From the NCBI RefSeq assembly GCF_001039355.2, contig NW_019775966.1, forward strand, positions 74,692 through 138,691: a stretch of 64,000 nt of DNA, in the 5' to 3' direction. Position 1 is the first letter of the stretch; each line of letters begins with the position of its first letter. The notes below the pieces were generated by a model that had not been told where the DNA came from, searched no databases, and worked only from the letters and a program-made list of their open reading frames with translations. Shown here piece by piece: positions 52,041 to 64,000 of this stretch. The DNA is from Lingula anatina. Its lineage: Eukaryota; Brachiopoda; Lingulata; Lingulida; Lingulidae. The position numbers and the translations under genes were made by a program.

Positions 52041-54432
52041 AGCTAGACTTAATGATGTTGTTAAGAGAACTTCTTCTTTAAGATATAAATGTACTTCCAG
52101 TGACTTCAACAAAACGTTCATTAAAACAAAATCGATCAAGCACTTTCTTTCTTTTTTTTTTGTGCTAGCCCCTTTTTAAGTATCACCTTTTAAATGTTAA
52201 GTTACGTAAGATCTATATACAGTTTAAGAACATTTTATATTATAATTTTGTTCAGTGCAAAATGAATAAATCATTTTACCATCAGTCTTTCTGTGTTATC
52301 TCAAACTTTATTTGATACTTTTTGTAAACAATGTTTAAATATTTACAATTTATATAGTTTGGCCATATTTTTATATGTGTTAAAATTTGCTATATTTCAA
52401 TATTCATAATTCACCTATTTTCTCTTTAAGTTGACAATAAACAATTGAAAAAAGAACAATGGTACCAGAATACTTGGAATGATCTTAGTCAGGAATGGAG
52501 GGGCTGTCATATTTCACAGACACAATCTCTGAGACTTGCTGATATCTGTGATTAGAGGGTGGTCGGTTCCTAGAACACTGAAATCCTGGGAGCAATTTAT
52601 TTTATTTTCTGTACTATAACAATTTGGGGTTTTATAAATGTGCATGAACTTGCATGCATGCATGTGTTAGCCCACGCTCACACACACACACATACACACA
52701 CAAACATACACTCTGCTAAATGGTAGTTCTCATTTCTTTGAATATCATAATTAGTTTAAAGATTATGAAAAATTGTATAACAACTATGAGAAGAGTAAAT
52801 AAATGATCAAAAATATTCTTTGTGAAATGGAACTTAATCAACAATAATAATTAACAATCTAAGCTACTAAGAAACGATTGTCGATTCCTTTACAATATTT
52901 TTTGTTAACCCTGGCCGTGGCATTTCACACCACTCCTCGCAGCCTGTGAGCCCTGGAGGGCCCTGACCATGCATGTCAACAAACTGAACACACACTTACA
53001 CAGCTCTAGGGGCCCCAGTGGCTGATGTGTGGCCAGGAATGAGTATATTGATGAGGCTGATCATATCGCCAGGGAGCTAGGAAGTACTAGAAACACTGGG
53101 GAAAATGCGAGTCTCTTGGGTGCTGAACCAAACAACATTGAATTGACTGGAGAGATAGCTCAGACAGCCCATGAATCATTGAAATTGAGAACTTGAACTG
53201 TTTATTAAAATTCATACTTCCGCTGTTGGTCCCCAGGCGACAGGGTTTTGCTATCGTAAATGTTGCTTTGGGTTGTTGTTTATTTTATATTTTTTTGTGT
53301 GTCTGTGTGAGTGTGTGTGCACCTCTTTACATGTTGGAAACATTTGTAAAACAACTCAATGGGATGTTGAAGTGTTATGGCTGATAATGTTTTGTATATG
53401 TGTGTTTGCATGTTGTGCATGCTGGCACATGTGTGTGAAAGAGAGAGAGATAAAGAGTGGGGGGGGGGGGGGAGGCAAGACAACATGTCAGGATTTGCTC
53501 ATCCTGTTCCAGAACATTGAACATAAAATCAGTTTACACATTTCTGACTACTAATGGATGGCAAAGATTTCAAACTATGAATCAGTATACACCAAAAGAC
53601 ACAATGGGAAATGTGACAAAGCAATAAGATCCTGGAGAAGAAGAAAAAAGCAGAAAATCAGTTGCACTGCAAATTTCTTCCTTGACATCAGAAACAGTCT
53701 GGTTGAAATTGAGAACTTCACGATAATTCAGCACATCTCGGTGGAGCCAAGAGAAATGAAGAACTATCAGAATTAATATGTAATGGAAAGAAAAATTGGC
53801 TTCAGAATCCCTGGGGACCCATGTGTGCTAATCCGAGTACCGCTAGGGGGCCTGCAACTGGATGTGTTTATTACGATGATTTATCATGCTGGCAGCCTGC
53901 GGGAATTGGAAAATGATTCCAGAAAGAAATTGTGCTATTAAACATGTCCTTGGACGCATCAGTTTGGATGATAAAATTTTTAAATGGTGCTGGAAATTGT
54001 TTTTCATGTGCATTAGCATGATATTGAGAGAGTTGGGCAGGGATGAACTTGGCAAAAGTCTTGGGTGAAGTAATGCAAAGGATGACGACTCTAATTCGCA
54101 GGCTAATAATATCCATTGTCCGATTTGTATTGACGAGTCGGCTTTGTTTAAGTGCAGTCAGAATGGCCACCAGGTGTCACTGGTGTCGCTCCCACTTTGC
54201 TTACTTGAAAGTGTACTAATTGGTAGGTGACTAAATTGTGGCGTGTATCTGTAAGTCAATCAGTCAGGTGCATGTATTCAAGGTACTATAGGAAGATGAG
54301 CTTTGATCTGAACGCTGGAGAGTCAGAGCGTATAAGTGCAAAGAAATAAATCATGTGCATCAATTAAAGAGGTATGCAGGTGGTAAATGTGCCCAAATTG
54401 GCCTTAAACAGCTATACTATACAGGCACAGAA

Positions 54433-54601
54433 CAGGGGCGGATCCAGAGTTATTTTCTGACAGTCTTCCAAATTATCTTTGTTGATCCATCCTCCATTTT
54501 TTGACCGTCTTCCGACAGAAATAATTAGATACCCGTCAATGTAAACTTGAAAATCTGACCGTCTTCCGGAAGACCCAGAAGACCCCGTAAATCCGCCCCT
54601 G
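54433..54601. mobile_element. MITE with CAGGGGCGGAT ends and 5-bp target duplication, 169 bp
   Basis: The left end CAGGGGCGGATCCAG and the reverse complement of the right end (CAGGGGCGGATTTAC) agree over at least 11 bp. The flanks repeat CAGAA on both sides, the expected footprint of insertion. Inside, the word TGACCGTCTTCCG occurs three times (54457-54470, slightly changed; 54501-54514; 54555-54568). No coding capacity. Similar CAGGGGCGGAT/CCAG ends are familiar from cut-and-paste DNA transposons of several marine invertebrates, from general knowledge. Superfamily not assigned. Confidence 0.85.
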
Positions 54602-57600
54602 CAGAAAGTAGGCAAGGTTAGGAAAGAATCACAATAACTGAAATCTTTTTTTTTTCAAAACTTGTTTAAATCACTTTCAGGACTGGAACACTGAATGAAT
54701 TTCAAAAGAAGACCTTCCAGAAATTTCCTGTCATAAATTTTACCATTTTTTTATTGTCCTCAAGTTTAAAGAGCCACTTTTGTAGCCATGAGGGTAAACA
54801 TATTTAATCTAGTTACTTTCTCTGAGGTTTCAATTAGCACCTGTATACAGTATACAGAAATATGATGGCTGATTAACAGTATCATAGATAGTCCAATGTT
54901 AGTGCTTAATCAACCAAATCTGAGGAACCTCGGCACACTGACACCTGAACAGGTGACAACTTTAAGTACCACAGGTAGATCATTAATGGCGGAATTAAAA
55001 CGAGAGTGATATCAAGGGCCCTATTTCTATTTTAATGATTATAACATATTATTTTTGTTTAGCTGATGGATAGTGTTGCACTATTAAATTCTAGTGCTTT
55101 GTGTTAACGGATTATTTTTATCCACTTTAAGGCATCCATTTGCAATCATTGATATATGGCTAAGGTCAGGGGAGTTCAGTTCAATGACCACAGTTTTCAT
55201 TGTTCTGTCCAAAGCTCATTTGATGACCTGACAAGATTGGGGAGATAAAAGATGCATAGCAGGTTTTACAGTCATTTCCACACAATGAATAGTTCTAAAC
55301 TAATAAAGCTGTTTATTTTTCACACCTTCTCTGCTTAAGTAAAGTGAATAGCAAAACTACCAGTTGATGAAATCAAAAATGCCCCACCTCTCCAAATTTG
55401 AGAGATCTTGAAACACTTTGAGAGATTTGAGGGACCTGTAGTGACAGTAGTGATAGTGATCAAAGTATCACTTTTACTAATGAAGGTGAAGATTTTGGAG
55501 GTATGTGAGTTGGCACATGTCCTCTTTCTGATGCTAATAGTTCAATATGGAAACATTTGTGATAGAAGTCAGAGAGTTATCAAATTAGGCAACTGCAATC
55601 AAATGATTCATCTGTAGCATCTGATTCATCTGTATCATATAATAGTAGTAGAGCTGATTTTGTTCTTTTATATGGTCATATCATTTGAAATATCACAATA
55701 TCAGCAAGATGCATGCAGAAAGATTCAAATTTATTTTGGTTCAAAGAAAACTTAAATTTTGGCCAGGAAGTTTAAACCAGTGATTTTATGTAACAGGTCC
55801 CAGGTCCTTATATTCTACATCATTATCTGTTAAATAGTATACTAATAATGAATGTTTTGGACAAATGTGAACTTTTAGCTGGACGGAGTTTTTCCAAAGT
55901 GTTAACTGATTCCTACTGATTTATCTTAATTTTCCTAATAAAGGTAATGTGATCTATCAGTTGATGCATTATTCAATAAGATTACGAATGTGGAGTGTGA
56001 TTTCTAGTTTTGGTGTAAATGTATGTAATAACACTAACAAAGCTGGGGAGGATAGAGACCACTTAAGATAAAAAAGATGGAAAATCAGTCATGACGGAAA
56101 TTAGGCACAAATAAAATTATTTTGTTTGAACTCATTTCTTCTAAGGCAATGAAATGGGTTTTGCCAAAGGGAGTTAGAAAGAACAAGAGAGAACGTGAGA
56201 GAGAAAATATGGAAAATAAGGATATACAGCTTTATTTGTTGTTTTGTATGTATCCTTTCAAATTCTTTTCAAGTAATCGTCTTGAAGGAGGGATTCACTA
56301 GTTATGGAAAAGCCTTAACAGAAATTGGCCATGTCTCAAGTTAACATCACTTAAGGTTCTCCCTGCATAACCTTCCAACAGTGTAACACTAGCCTGGGAC
56401 ACCTGGAGAATCTGTTTGTAATTTTCACACAAAAAAAAAAGAATAAAAAAAAGGGGAAAAAATCATGACCGTGCTTCCCCTTGGTGAGAGCAGCCCGCAC
56501 TGTGGTCTCAAACCATGACGATTTAATTAGTTATGACTGTATCTATGTAGAACACAGAAATAGCGGGTCCCGAGGTCTGCTCTCGGTGTCAGTGGGCGAA
56601 CACAGTCAGGAAATGAGTTCTCTGGTTCTCTGCAGAGCTCCGGGATGTGGCCTAGCTAACTACAGGATGCGGCAGATGGAGGCACTAATACAATGGCCTG
56701 GGGGCAGACTCTATGCTTCCTTAAGTCAAAAAACAATTCTCATCTTGAGTTTTTTTTTCTCTTCCTCTGTCTGTAGTTTTATGTGTGATAGGTTGTAACC
56801 TCATACTTGTTGGAAGAGACGGTAGCTACCAAGTGTTTGTGAAATGTTACACATTGCTACAAATTTGAGGCACTCAGGATATGGTGGATATGGGCTTGAC
56901 CAGAAGATTAATCAGGTTCTGTTTCATGGTTAACAATTCATGGTTTACAAAACATATTGTTGACTGCTGTGATAAAGAAAAAAATGCCGACATACATTTT
57001 TTCTATTATCGCATAAGTGTTGTCCAAAGGAAAGGGCATAATAATATTTAATAATAATAATAATAATAATTTTAGTTATTGCTGTGAACTGTTTATTGAT
57101 TACATTTTCATTTTGTTTGTTTTGTGTCATATTTTATTTCCTTATATTTAAATTGATTTTATTTTACTTATTTATTGTCTGTAGAATTGCCTTGTTCACA
57201 TTCACATATTCATTTGTTTATTTTATTTCTAAAGTCAATGTCAGTAGAAAATTAATACATGCGCTTTTAGTTTAAATTCACAGAACCCGTTGCAAGAAAA
57301 ATCTCTCCCATTACGCTTATTGCCCCAGCTACCTACATACATAGAGATCTTAAATTCATTGGAAGATATTAAGTTGATTGGTGGCACTTTCTTCATCAGT
57401 CATGGCTCCCCCTGGGACTCTTTCTTGTCTCAGGAGGCTTTAACTCTGCCTAAGCATTCAAACTTCCAAATGCATAAAGTTTTGGTTAAAAGCCAGTTGC
57501 AGGATCTCCAGGGAGGCCACGAGATCCAAGAAAAATGCATAAAACATAGGTGAATATCTCCGGGGATGGGTTCTTGTTCGAATAAATGGGGAATAAGTGG

Positions 57601-58248
57601 GGAAATTTGATCGTTAAGGCCCCTGTGTTGCCTAGTCTGGTGTATAGAGGCAGGGAGGCCTGAGTTGAGATGGTGCTGGCATTAACATACCTTATCTTTT
57701 CAGAGAACTCGTATGGTTGTGTTCACAGTGGATCCAAGTTATATCTGTTCTGAGAGCTACATCAAGTCATTTCAAGGGGAAAAACTACATTAGTTTTAAC
57801 AGTCAATATTCATTTGATGATGAAGTAATAATTGATACATTGAGTCTGTAGTTGATTTTGTTGATGATGATTAGTCCATTATTGGTAAAAACAAGGATGG
57901 TAATACGTACATTCTTGGTAAAAAGCAAAAGACTAACAAGTTAATCTTGTCAAGCACTTGCCAAACTGTCAGTGAGGCAGATATAAGTGGGCTGGTGGGC
58001 ACATTATTGTTTTAAAAATATCCGTCAGTCTTAAAACTTCAAATACAGTCCAAAAATAGAATAGACAAAACTAAATAGATAAGCAAACAAATGAAAAATA
58101 GGTGATTGAATTAAAATATTGATAGACAGATTTAAAAAAACAGAGAAATACATGTATGTATCATAAAATTCCAAAGAGGTGTGGACCAAAAATAAAAAAA
58201 CATGATTATGGCCAATGTGAACATGACCGTAAAATAGATCTCATACAT

Positions 58249-58250
<2 letters not shown>

Positions 58251-58327
<77 letters not shown>

Positions 58328-58328
58328 A
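58251..58328. repeat. (CT)n microsatellite
   Basis: CTCT units with a few TTT interruptions. Confidence 0.95.
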
Positions 58329-59184
58329 GCTTTTTGTAGTTATTACTTCAATTGATCAGATATTCTAAGATTCATTTGTATATGTCTACAGCTCCATTGT
58401 GATAAGATGTACAATCTAGACTGACGGTGGTGTAGATCTTTTGGTCTCTACTAGGCTAGTCTAAGTTTATTGTCTACAGTAAACAAGAACAGATTTGCAC
58501 CAGACGCCTGAATCCCAATGATGTACATGTTAATGTGTCTCTTGCATGTACATAGCTCATAGCCTCCATAATGTGACCAGTCTGCAGTGTTGTAACATGA
58601 GATAATGTGGATGTGGGTTTGTTATTGGTGTCGTTTAAGGTGCAGGGCAGCCTTGTATTGTCAGGATTGTGACTGCTGTGATACTGCAGCAGCAACATTG
58701 TATTGCTGTTGTTACTGTTGTTGTTAGTGGTATTGCAATATTGTTAGTACTGGAGTCCTACTTGTTTTTATTGTGAATATTTTATATCAATTGTTTTATT
58801 CCCTCAATATTTATTTGTTTGTTTGTTTGTTTGTTTATGAAAAAAGTTATGTGACTGGATTTTGGTAAATTGGTTTATTATCATGATTTGAGCCAGAAAA
58901 AATAATAAAGAAAACAATTAAAATTTGATTATTACTAAGTTGTACATACTTAGTAGAGTAGAAACAAAACCTTGCAGCAATTTTTGGTGTTGGTAAATTG
59001 TTTTGCACACATTAAGTCAAGTATTGATAGCATCAGAGTTGTTTTGTTGCTGAGGTAGTGCATGGCTTCACATTACTGTAATTGTTGCTGCACATTGTCA
59101 GGAACAGCAGAGATATTAGATTTTCACCCTGTTTATATGTCAGTTTACAGAGAACACCGCCCAGCGCAACTAAGTTGCTTAAGT

Positions 59185-59230
59185 CTGAAAATTGGTCTTG
59201 ACTTTTAGGCTGAAATTTTCAGTTTAATTT
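59185..59230 (-). mobile_element. inverted remnant of the 20304-20558 MITE family
   Basis: TGAAAATTGGTCTTGACTTT continuing TAGGCTGAAATTTTCAG parallels the reverse complement of about 20497-20541, with roughly four fifths of positions matching. Ends are not recognisable. Confidence 0.55.
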
Positions 59231-60920
59231 GGCATGGGATAATTCAGGAGTAGGCAACTTAAGTGAACCATTGTGTTTGTGCTACAGAAATTAAGAAAAA
59301 GGCCAGTATGTTAGGCCAATGGTTTCTTTATTTTAATGGACAACATTAAAATATCCCTAAAGGAAGTAAATCAAAATTTTTAGTCTGTTAGTTCAGAACA
59401 TCTCTCCGGGGTTTAAGTTCTTCAGTGAAACAAGGCCCCCAGAGTTAGAGCTGCCGTTTACAAGCCCTGCTCAACAGGGAAGAAAAGCCTGCCTGGATCC
59501 TCCCTAGTACGTCTGATTGAGTTTTGCACCAGTCATTGTTGGTTGCTTTCCCAGACAATTTGACTTTTTTTGCCCATTTTGCTGCAAATTGGAGCTCCTG
59601 CTGAGGAGCCGCTGTTTCAAGAGCAGTAATTGTGCGCTTCAGAACACTACCTCTCTTGTGCGTCTACGCTCCTTGAAAGAGACCTTCCACTCCTGACACT
59701 CGTACTGTTACAAAAACAGACATTTGAATGCCGTGTGTCTGCCTACTTACTCTGTGTACTACTCCAGTGATACTTGCAGCATTTGGTGCTTTTTGGCCTG
59801 TTTCCAGTTTTTTTGGAAATGGAAACCCCAGCTTGAATAAGGGTCTACTTTTGCTGAGGTGTAAGCTTAGTGAAAAGGGACAAAAATGGCACATGTAACC
59901 TGGAATGATGTTTGGAAATTATAAAAGCATAAGTGCGCCCTACCTGAATTATTCAAAAGTCAGTGAATGCTAGATAAAACACAAGATACAGCTTCTACTT
60001 CATATATTTGGCAAACACACTAGTCACTAGTTTTCTATTTATGGTCATTTCCATGACTAAGTATTCTCTTAATGTTATATTTTAAAACTGGAATGGAAAT
60101 CATATTAGATAGCCCAAGTCTGTCAACTTAGCATAGAGCCAAGTGAGATTTTGCGAGATTTGGAGGAGAGTGGAGTCAGAAATAATAGCAGACTAGTAGA
60201 GCAACATAGAAGCCAGCTAGCTGGCATAAGATGTCCATGAACACTTTTCTCGTTGTTTACTCATAGAGTTCTGTAGAATTTCAGTCTTCTTCAAAACAAT
60301 GCCGATTCACCATGTTTTTTATGACACTTCCATATTGCTTTGAGACGCCATTCCCAGCACATGGATGGCATTGCCAGCACATGGACAGCTATGTGATTTA
60401 AGCTTCTGGGAATTCCCTTCTGTTTACATCAATTGCGATATGTTATGATAAAATTTGCCAAACAGTTGAAGAGATGTAAGAGGCTATTGCATTAATTTGT
60501 GTATCATTATTGAGCCTAGAATGTAATAAATAAATGAATACATTTTGACGTCCCTGAGAGGCAGATTTAATTACAATTATTCAAATACCAGGTTATATTT
60601 AGAATCATTACATGGATTAATTGCTCAGACAGATTTTTTAAAAAACATTTTAGTCAGCCAATAAAGACAGACTAGCATTTGTATGGGACTATTTTTGATT
60701 TGCAATCTTAGTTTTAATCTTCCCTCAAATAGTCACTTTTTGTTCGGATGACAGCACACATGCTTGGATAGATTAAGTTGTGTTTCAATAGTTCTGATTG
60801 TTTTTCTTTCTGATGAAAAAGAGTATTTTTTGTCAGTTTGTAACAGATTTATTTCAAAAGTAGTTATTTTTCTTCTATGCATATATGATAACACAAAGTC
60901 AGTTTTTATACCTGGAATTC

Positions 60921-60934
60921 ATTATTTATTTATT

Positions 60935-60997
<63 letters not shown>
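60921..60997. repeat. (TTTA)n then (ATT)n microsatellite
   Basis: Five to six TTTA tetranucleotides lead into about 18 ATT triplets. Confidence 0.95.
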
Positions 60998-62808
60998 GCA
61001 CAACATATAAGCATGCAACATCAGCTCTCCAGAGCAGTAGGCACTCCTGCAGTAACTGTACCCTAATTAGTCTGTCAAATAAACCACCCCTGACAGGCCA
61101 CTGAGTGATCAGAAACATGGCCACAGAGAACCAGAACAGGGTGTGGTGCTTAAAACAGGAAAAAACAGACTTGAAAGAAAAGACATCAGTAGTGCGAAAA
61201 AGACTAGATGTATATGTGAACTTTATGTTTTCAATTACCCCTGTGGAGTATCTAAGCACCTGCCAGAGGCTGCCACCCCACTAGGGGGCGCCAGGTCACT
61301 CAGGTAGGTTATTGGTACCTACGGCTGGCAGATAGCTTGAAGGTCTGTACTATCCATTCTTTTTTACTGTTCAGTGTTTTTTTTATAAAGTGTGTTTGTT
61401 AGATTTGTGGTTTACTACAAGGTGTGATGTTTTAGACTGTTAGTACACTTGGGTGGGTTGAACTTTTTTTTCTTAAAATATGAATACTTATGTCTTCTGT
61501 TGTGCAGTGAAAAAGTGAAAACCAATATATTTTGTTTTAAGCCAAAGTAATGACTTTCAGTGTTTCTTTTTTCATTTGGTTTAACTTGTTATAGATATAT
61601 TTAAACTATGTCTGCACACAGGCAGGCAACATGTACTGGAAGTTATTCCTTTCTCTTTGTTTAATGTGCACAATAACAGTAACAAGAACTGTTTTAAGAA
61701 TTAAATTATATCAATATTTCTGTACAAAGGCTATAATATTGTGAAATGGCAACCAGTGTCATTTTTACAGTACCTCACATAAGTAAAAAGAATGAACAAG
61801 GAAAGATTTTTCCTTCAAGTGTATGGCAAATTGGCATTCAGGAATTTTTTTTTTCATAAAGTTCTGCAAACAAAACATCTAGTATTCATCAGAGCCAATA
61901 AAGGTACACCTTATCCTTGAAGTAAACTGAATGTGCCGCCCCCTGGTGACCCAGATTATGTTTTGGCATGTGTGTTGTCATTGATATGATCCAGGAAAAA
62001 ACATGGGATGGTTTCAGGAAAGATCTTGAAGATCAGAATTTAGGTTGACTTTGCCCCAAGATATGTCAGTAAGTAGTCCAATTAAATGGAAATAATGTGC
62101 CTCTTTCAAAACAAGAAAGATGTGTCTGTTTCAAGCCAATACAGCAATTTATTATTTTTTTATATAGTATTAGTGGACAACCATAGATAAATCTTGAAGA
62201 CAGGTAGGCTAAATTTTTGAATGCAATTAAGACTATTTTTTGGGCTAAAGTTCTTTCATGAGTCCCCCCCCCCCCCCAAATCCCCTTTCTCTGCCTAACC
62301 TTGCAAACGGTTAGTTTACCCGTGTGGAGGCAGCCTAATTATCTCCAACTGACTTTCGGGGCCGTGACCTTCTCCGATCACACAGTTGTACGCACACGTG
62401 AAATAGAAACCTTCCACTGTGAGCTCCAACATGATGGATCCTCGGCTGACACCTTGTGAGGCAGTCAGGGGTTTCAATTAGTTACTTTGAACTTTTTTCT
62501 AGCTGCTTGAAGTCACAACGAAATGATAAAAAAGGATAATTTTGACCTTTGGTTGTAATTAATGTGAGGGGATGTTACAGCAAGGTGATGCTTCTGTCTT
62601 ATCTGTTTTTGCATTTTTTATTTTAGTCCGATTTTTTTTTTTTTTTATAGCTGCTGATGAAGAAGTTTTTTAAATAAGGGAACTGAAGCCTCACATTTAG
62701 GAATTCTATGCAAATTTGCCTGTCTAGGCTGTGGAAAAAAAGTGAGCTAAAAATTGAGACATTTTATGCAATCTCTTCATACCCCCCAGTATAATTAGTA
62801 CACAAATG

Positions 62809-62810
<2 letters not shown>

Positions 62811-62851
<41 letters not shown>

Positions 62852-62863
62852 GCGCACACACAC
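62811..62863. repeat. (CA)n microsatellite with (CG)n inset
   Basis: CA dinucleotides with a CGCGCG insertion near the right end. Confidence 0.95.
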
Positions 62864-63467
62864 GAAAACCAAAGTTGCAGTGTTTTTTTTTATTATTCAC
62901 GTTTTGCAGTGCCACCCCTCCTATCATCACTTTGAGAAAACTCCATGGATAAGACTTCATACATGTGAGACAACTGTAATTTCACATCTGATTTGTAATT
63001 GTCATTTCATGTTTTAACATAAGATATTGTGTGGTGTGCCTTCCTGATTTGGATTTTGTTTGGAATGCTTTGTTTATACATTTATTTCAAATTATCAGTT
63101 TACACTCTTTGCTTACTAATGTATCATTTTTGTTTTTTAATTTATTTACCTTTTTTTTTTAAATACTTCAGCAGAACACTTACAGAATACAACAAAAAAA
63201 TAATAGCATGTAGGAAACAGGATGTCTTTTTCTGATTGATATTAAAGAATGACCTTTATCTTTGCCTACTTAGTAAGCTTTACGTTTTATCTAGAAAAAC
63301 AAGATATGATTTTATATAATTCTAAAAAAAGGATTTTTTATTGGGTTTGCATTTGATTTTTTTTTTTTTGTTTATTACCAACAAATACATTGAGTATAAT
63401 TGATAGAATTTTAAATGCACTTGATTATGAAACCTGCCATATCAATAAAATTTTGTTTTCCAGTTTG

Positions 63468-63471
<4 letters not shown>

Positions 63472-63527
<56 letters not shown>
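63472..63527. repeat. (CT)n microsatellite
   Basis: About 28 CT units, followed by GTTAG; the tract plus AG mimics a splice acceptor. Confidence 0.95.
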
Positions 63528-63531
<4 letters not shown>

Positions 63532-64000
63532 GATTACAAAATAGAAATCGCACCCTTCAAATTGCGCCTGGTAACCCTCTTGACTTTCCACTCCCAGAAG
63601 AATTGTCAACTCGAACTTCCAGACTTCCTCTGAGCGCCTAAGTCACTTTTTGCCTGATTAATGAGAAATTTCACCCGCGTCTCGAGTGGATTGTAATGTA
63701 GCTGCGAGCACCCTAAGGATTCCATTTTGGTATTGAAACGTTCACTTCTCCAGGTAGAGCAATGCGGCGGCATTAATAAGCCAGGGCAACGGGGGGTTGG
63801 AATAATTAACCCAACTATCAGAATCCCTGAAACATTCCATAGAAGGCTCCCGTGGGGGCTGACAAGCTGATGAATAAACGAGGAATAAAAAATAGCAGAA
63901 GCCCTGTGGACCCACGATCTGACCAAATGCCATTAACTTCAATAGCGAGGAAGAGATATTATTAGTCAGTGGGGAATCGGAATGAGCAGGAGGAAATTTT

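Larger units (their letters stand above)
51224..64000 (+). other. probable intron 3 of the MSRRKQ zinc-finger gene, no further exon recognised
   Basis: No ORF here carries zinc fingers or other recognisable domains. It contains CA/GT, CT and ATT microsatellites, a poly-G run (about 53459-53472), poly-C (about 62263-62277), a MITE (54433-54601) and a MITE remnant (59185-59230). Unique, less AT-rich islands at about 62290-62480 and 63560-63960 could be regulatory. The window ends inside this stretch, so the gene is truncated at the edge. Confidence 0.6.

Noticed and set aside
57284-57380. Possible alternative terminal exon of the zinc-finger gene (phase-1 frame after TTCACAG, about 29 residues to a stop)
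   Set aside because: The acceptor is weak, the peptide has no recognised motif and the zinc-finger body would be lost. Chance frames of this length are common.
63528-63640. Exon-like frame after a (CT)n tract and GTTAG
   Set aside because: The pyrimidine tract is a microsatellite. The phase-1 frame stops after about 37 codons, and neither frame shows a zinc finger.

Overview
The window is animal nuclear DNA: AT-rich, full of microsatellites and small non-autonomous DNA transposons, and containing parts of two intron-bearing genes for conserved developmental transcription factors. No prokaryotic gene organisation, rRNA, tRNA or CRISPR array was seen. The FoxF protein (full forkhead domain, FoxF-specific basic extension, FoxF-type C-terminus) shows a bilaterian. 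Intron sizes of about 6-13 kb and the abundance of short TIR elements suggest an invertebrate, most likely a lophotrochozoan (mollusc, brachiopod or annelid grade); that last step is inference.

Layout. (1) 1-15.8 kb is intergenic, downstream of foxF, with microsatellites and a diverged 161-bp tandem duplication at 6.0-6.3 kb. (2) 16636-29008, minus strand, is a complete foxF gene: a large first coding exon (27961-29008) carrying the forkhead domain, an 11.17-kb intron, and a 155-bp last exon (16636-16790) that no single long ORF reveals. The predicted protein has 400 residues. (3) 29.0-43.9 kb is the interval between two divergently oriented genes. It holds foxF's 5' leader/promoter region, purine and GT/CG microsatellites, a Z-DNA-prone hairpin and (TA)n and (TTATA)n tracts. 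(4) From 43993 to the right edge, plus strand, are the first three coding exons of a zinc-finger gene whose protein starts MSRRKQAKPRALK, the NuRD-binding motif shared by SALL, FOG/ZFPM and BCL11 proteins. An acidic exon follows, then an exon with a C-X2-C-X12-H-X4-C finger. Its remaining exons lie past 64000. Its introns carry three kinds of MITE-like element: one with 13-bp perfect TIRs, a pair of related foldback elements in inverted orientation, and one with CAGGGGCGGAT ends and a 5-bp target duplication.

Both proteins would act in the nucleus as regulators of development: FoxF is a visceral/lateral mesoderm factor in studied bilaterians, and the MSRRKQ protein is predicted to be a co-repressor-recruiting zinc-finger factor. 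They face away from each other across about 15 kb, so shared regulatory DNA is possible but not shown. I found no new biological system. The most useful results are the two reconstructed split genes, the MITE families, a possible cassette exon and an over-represented octamer.
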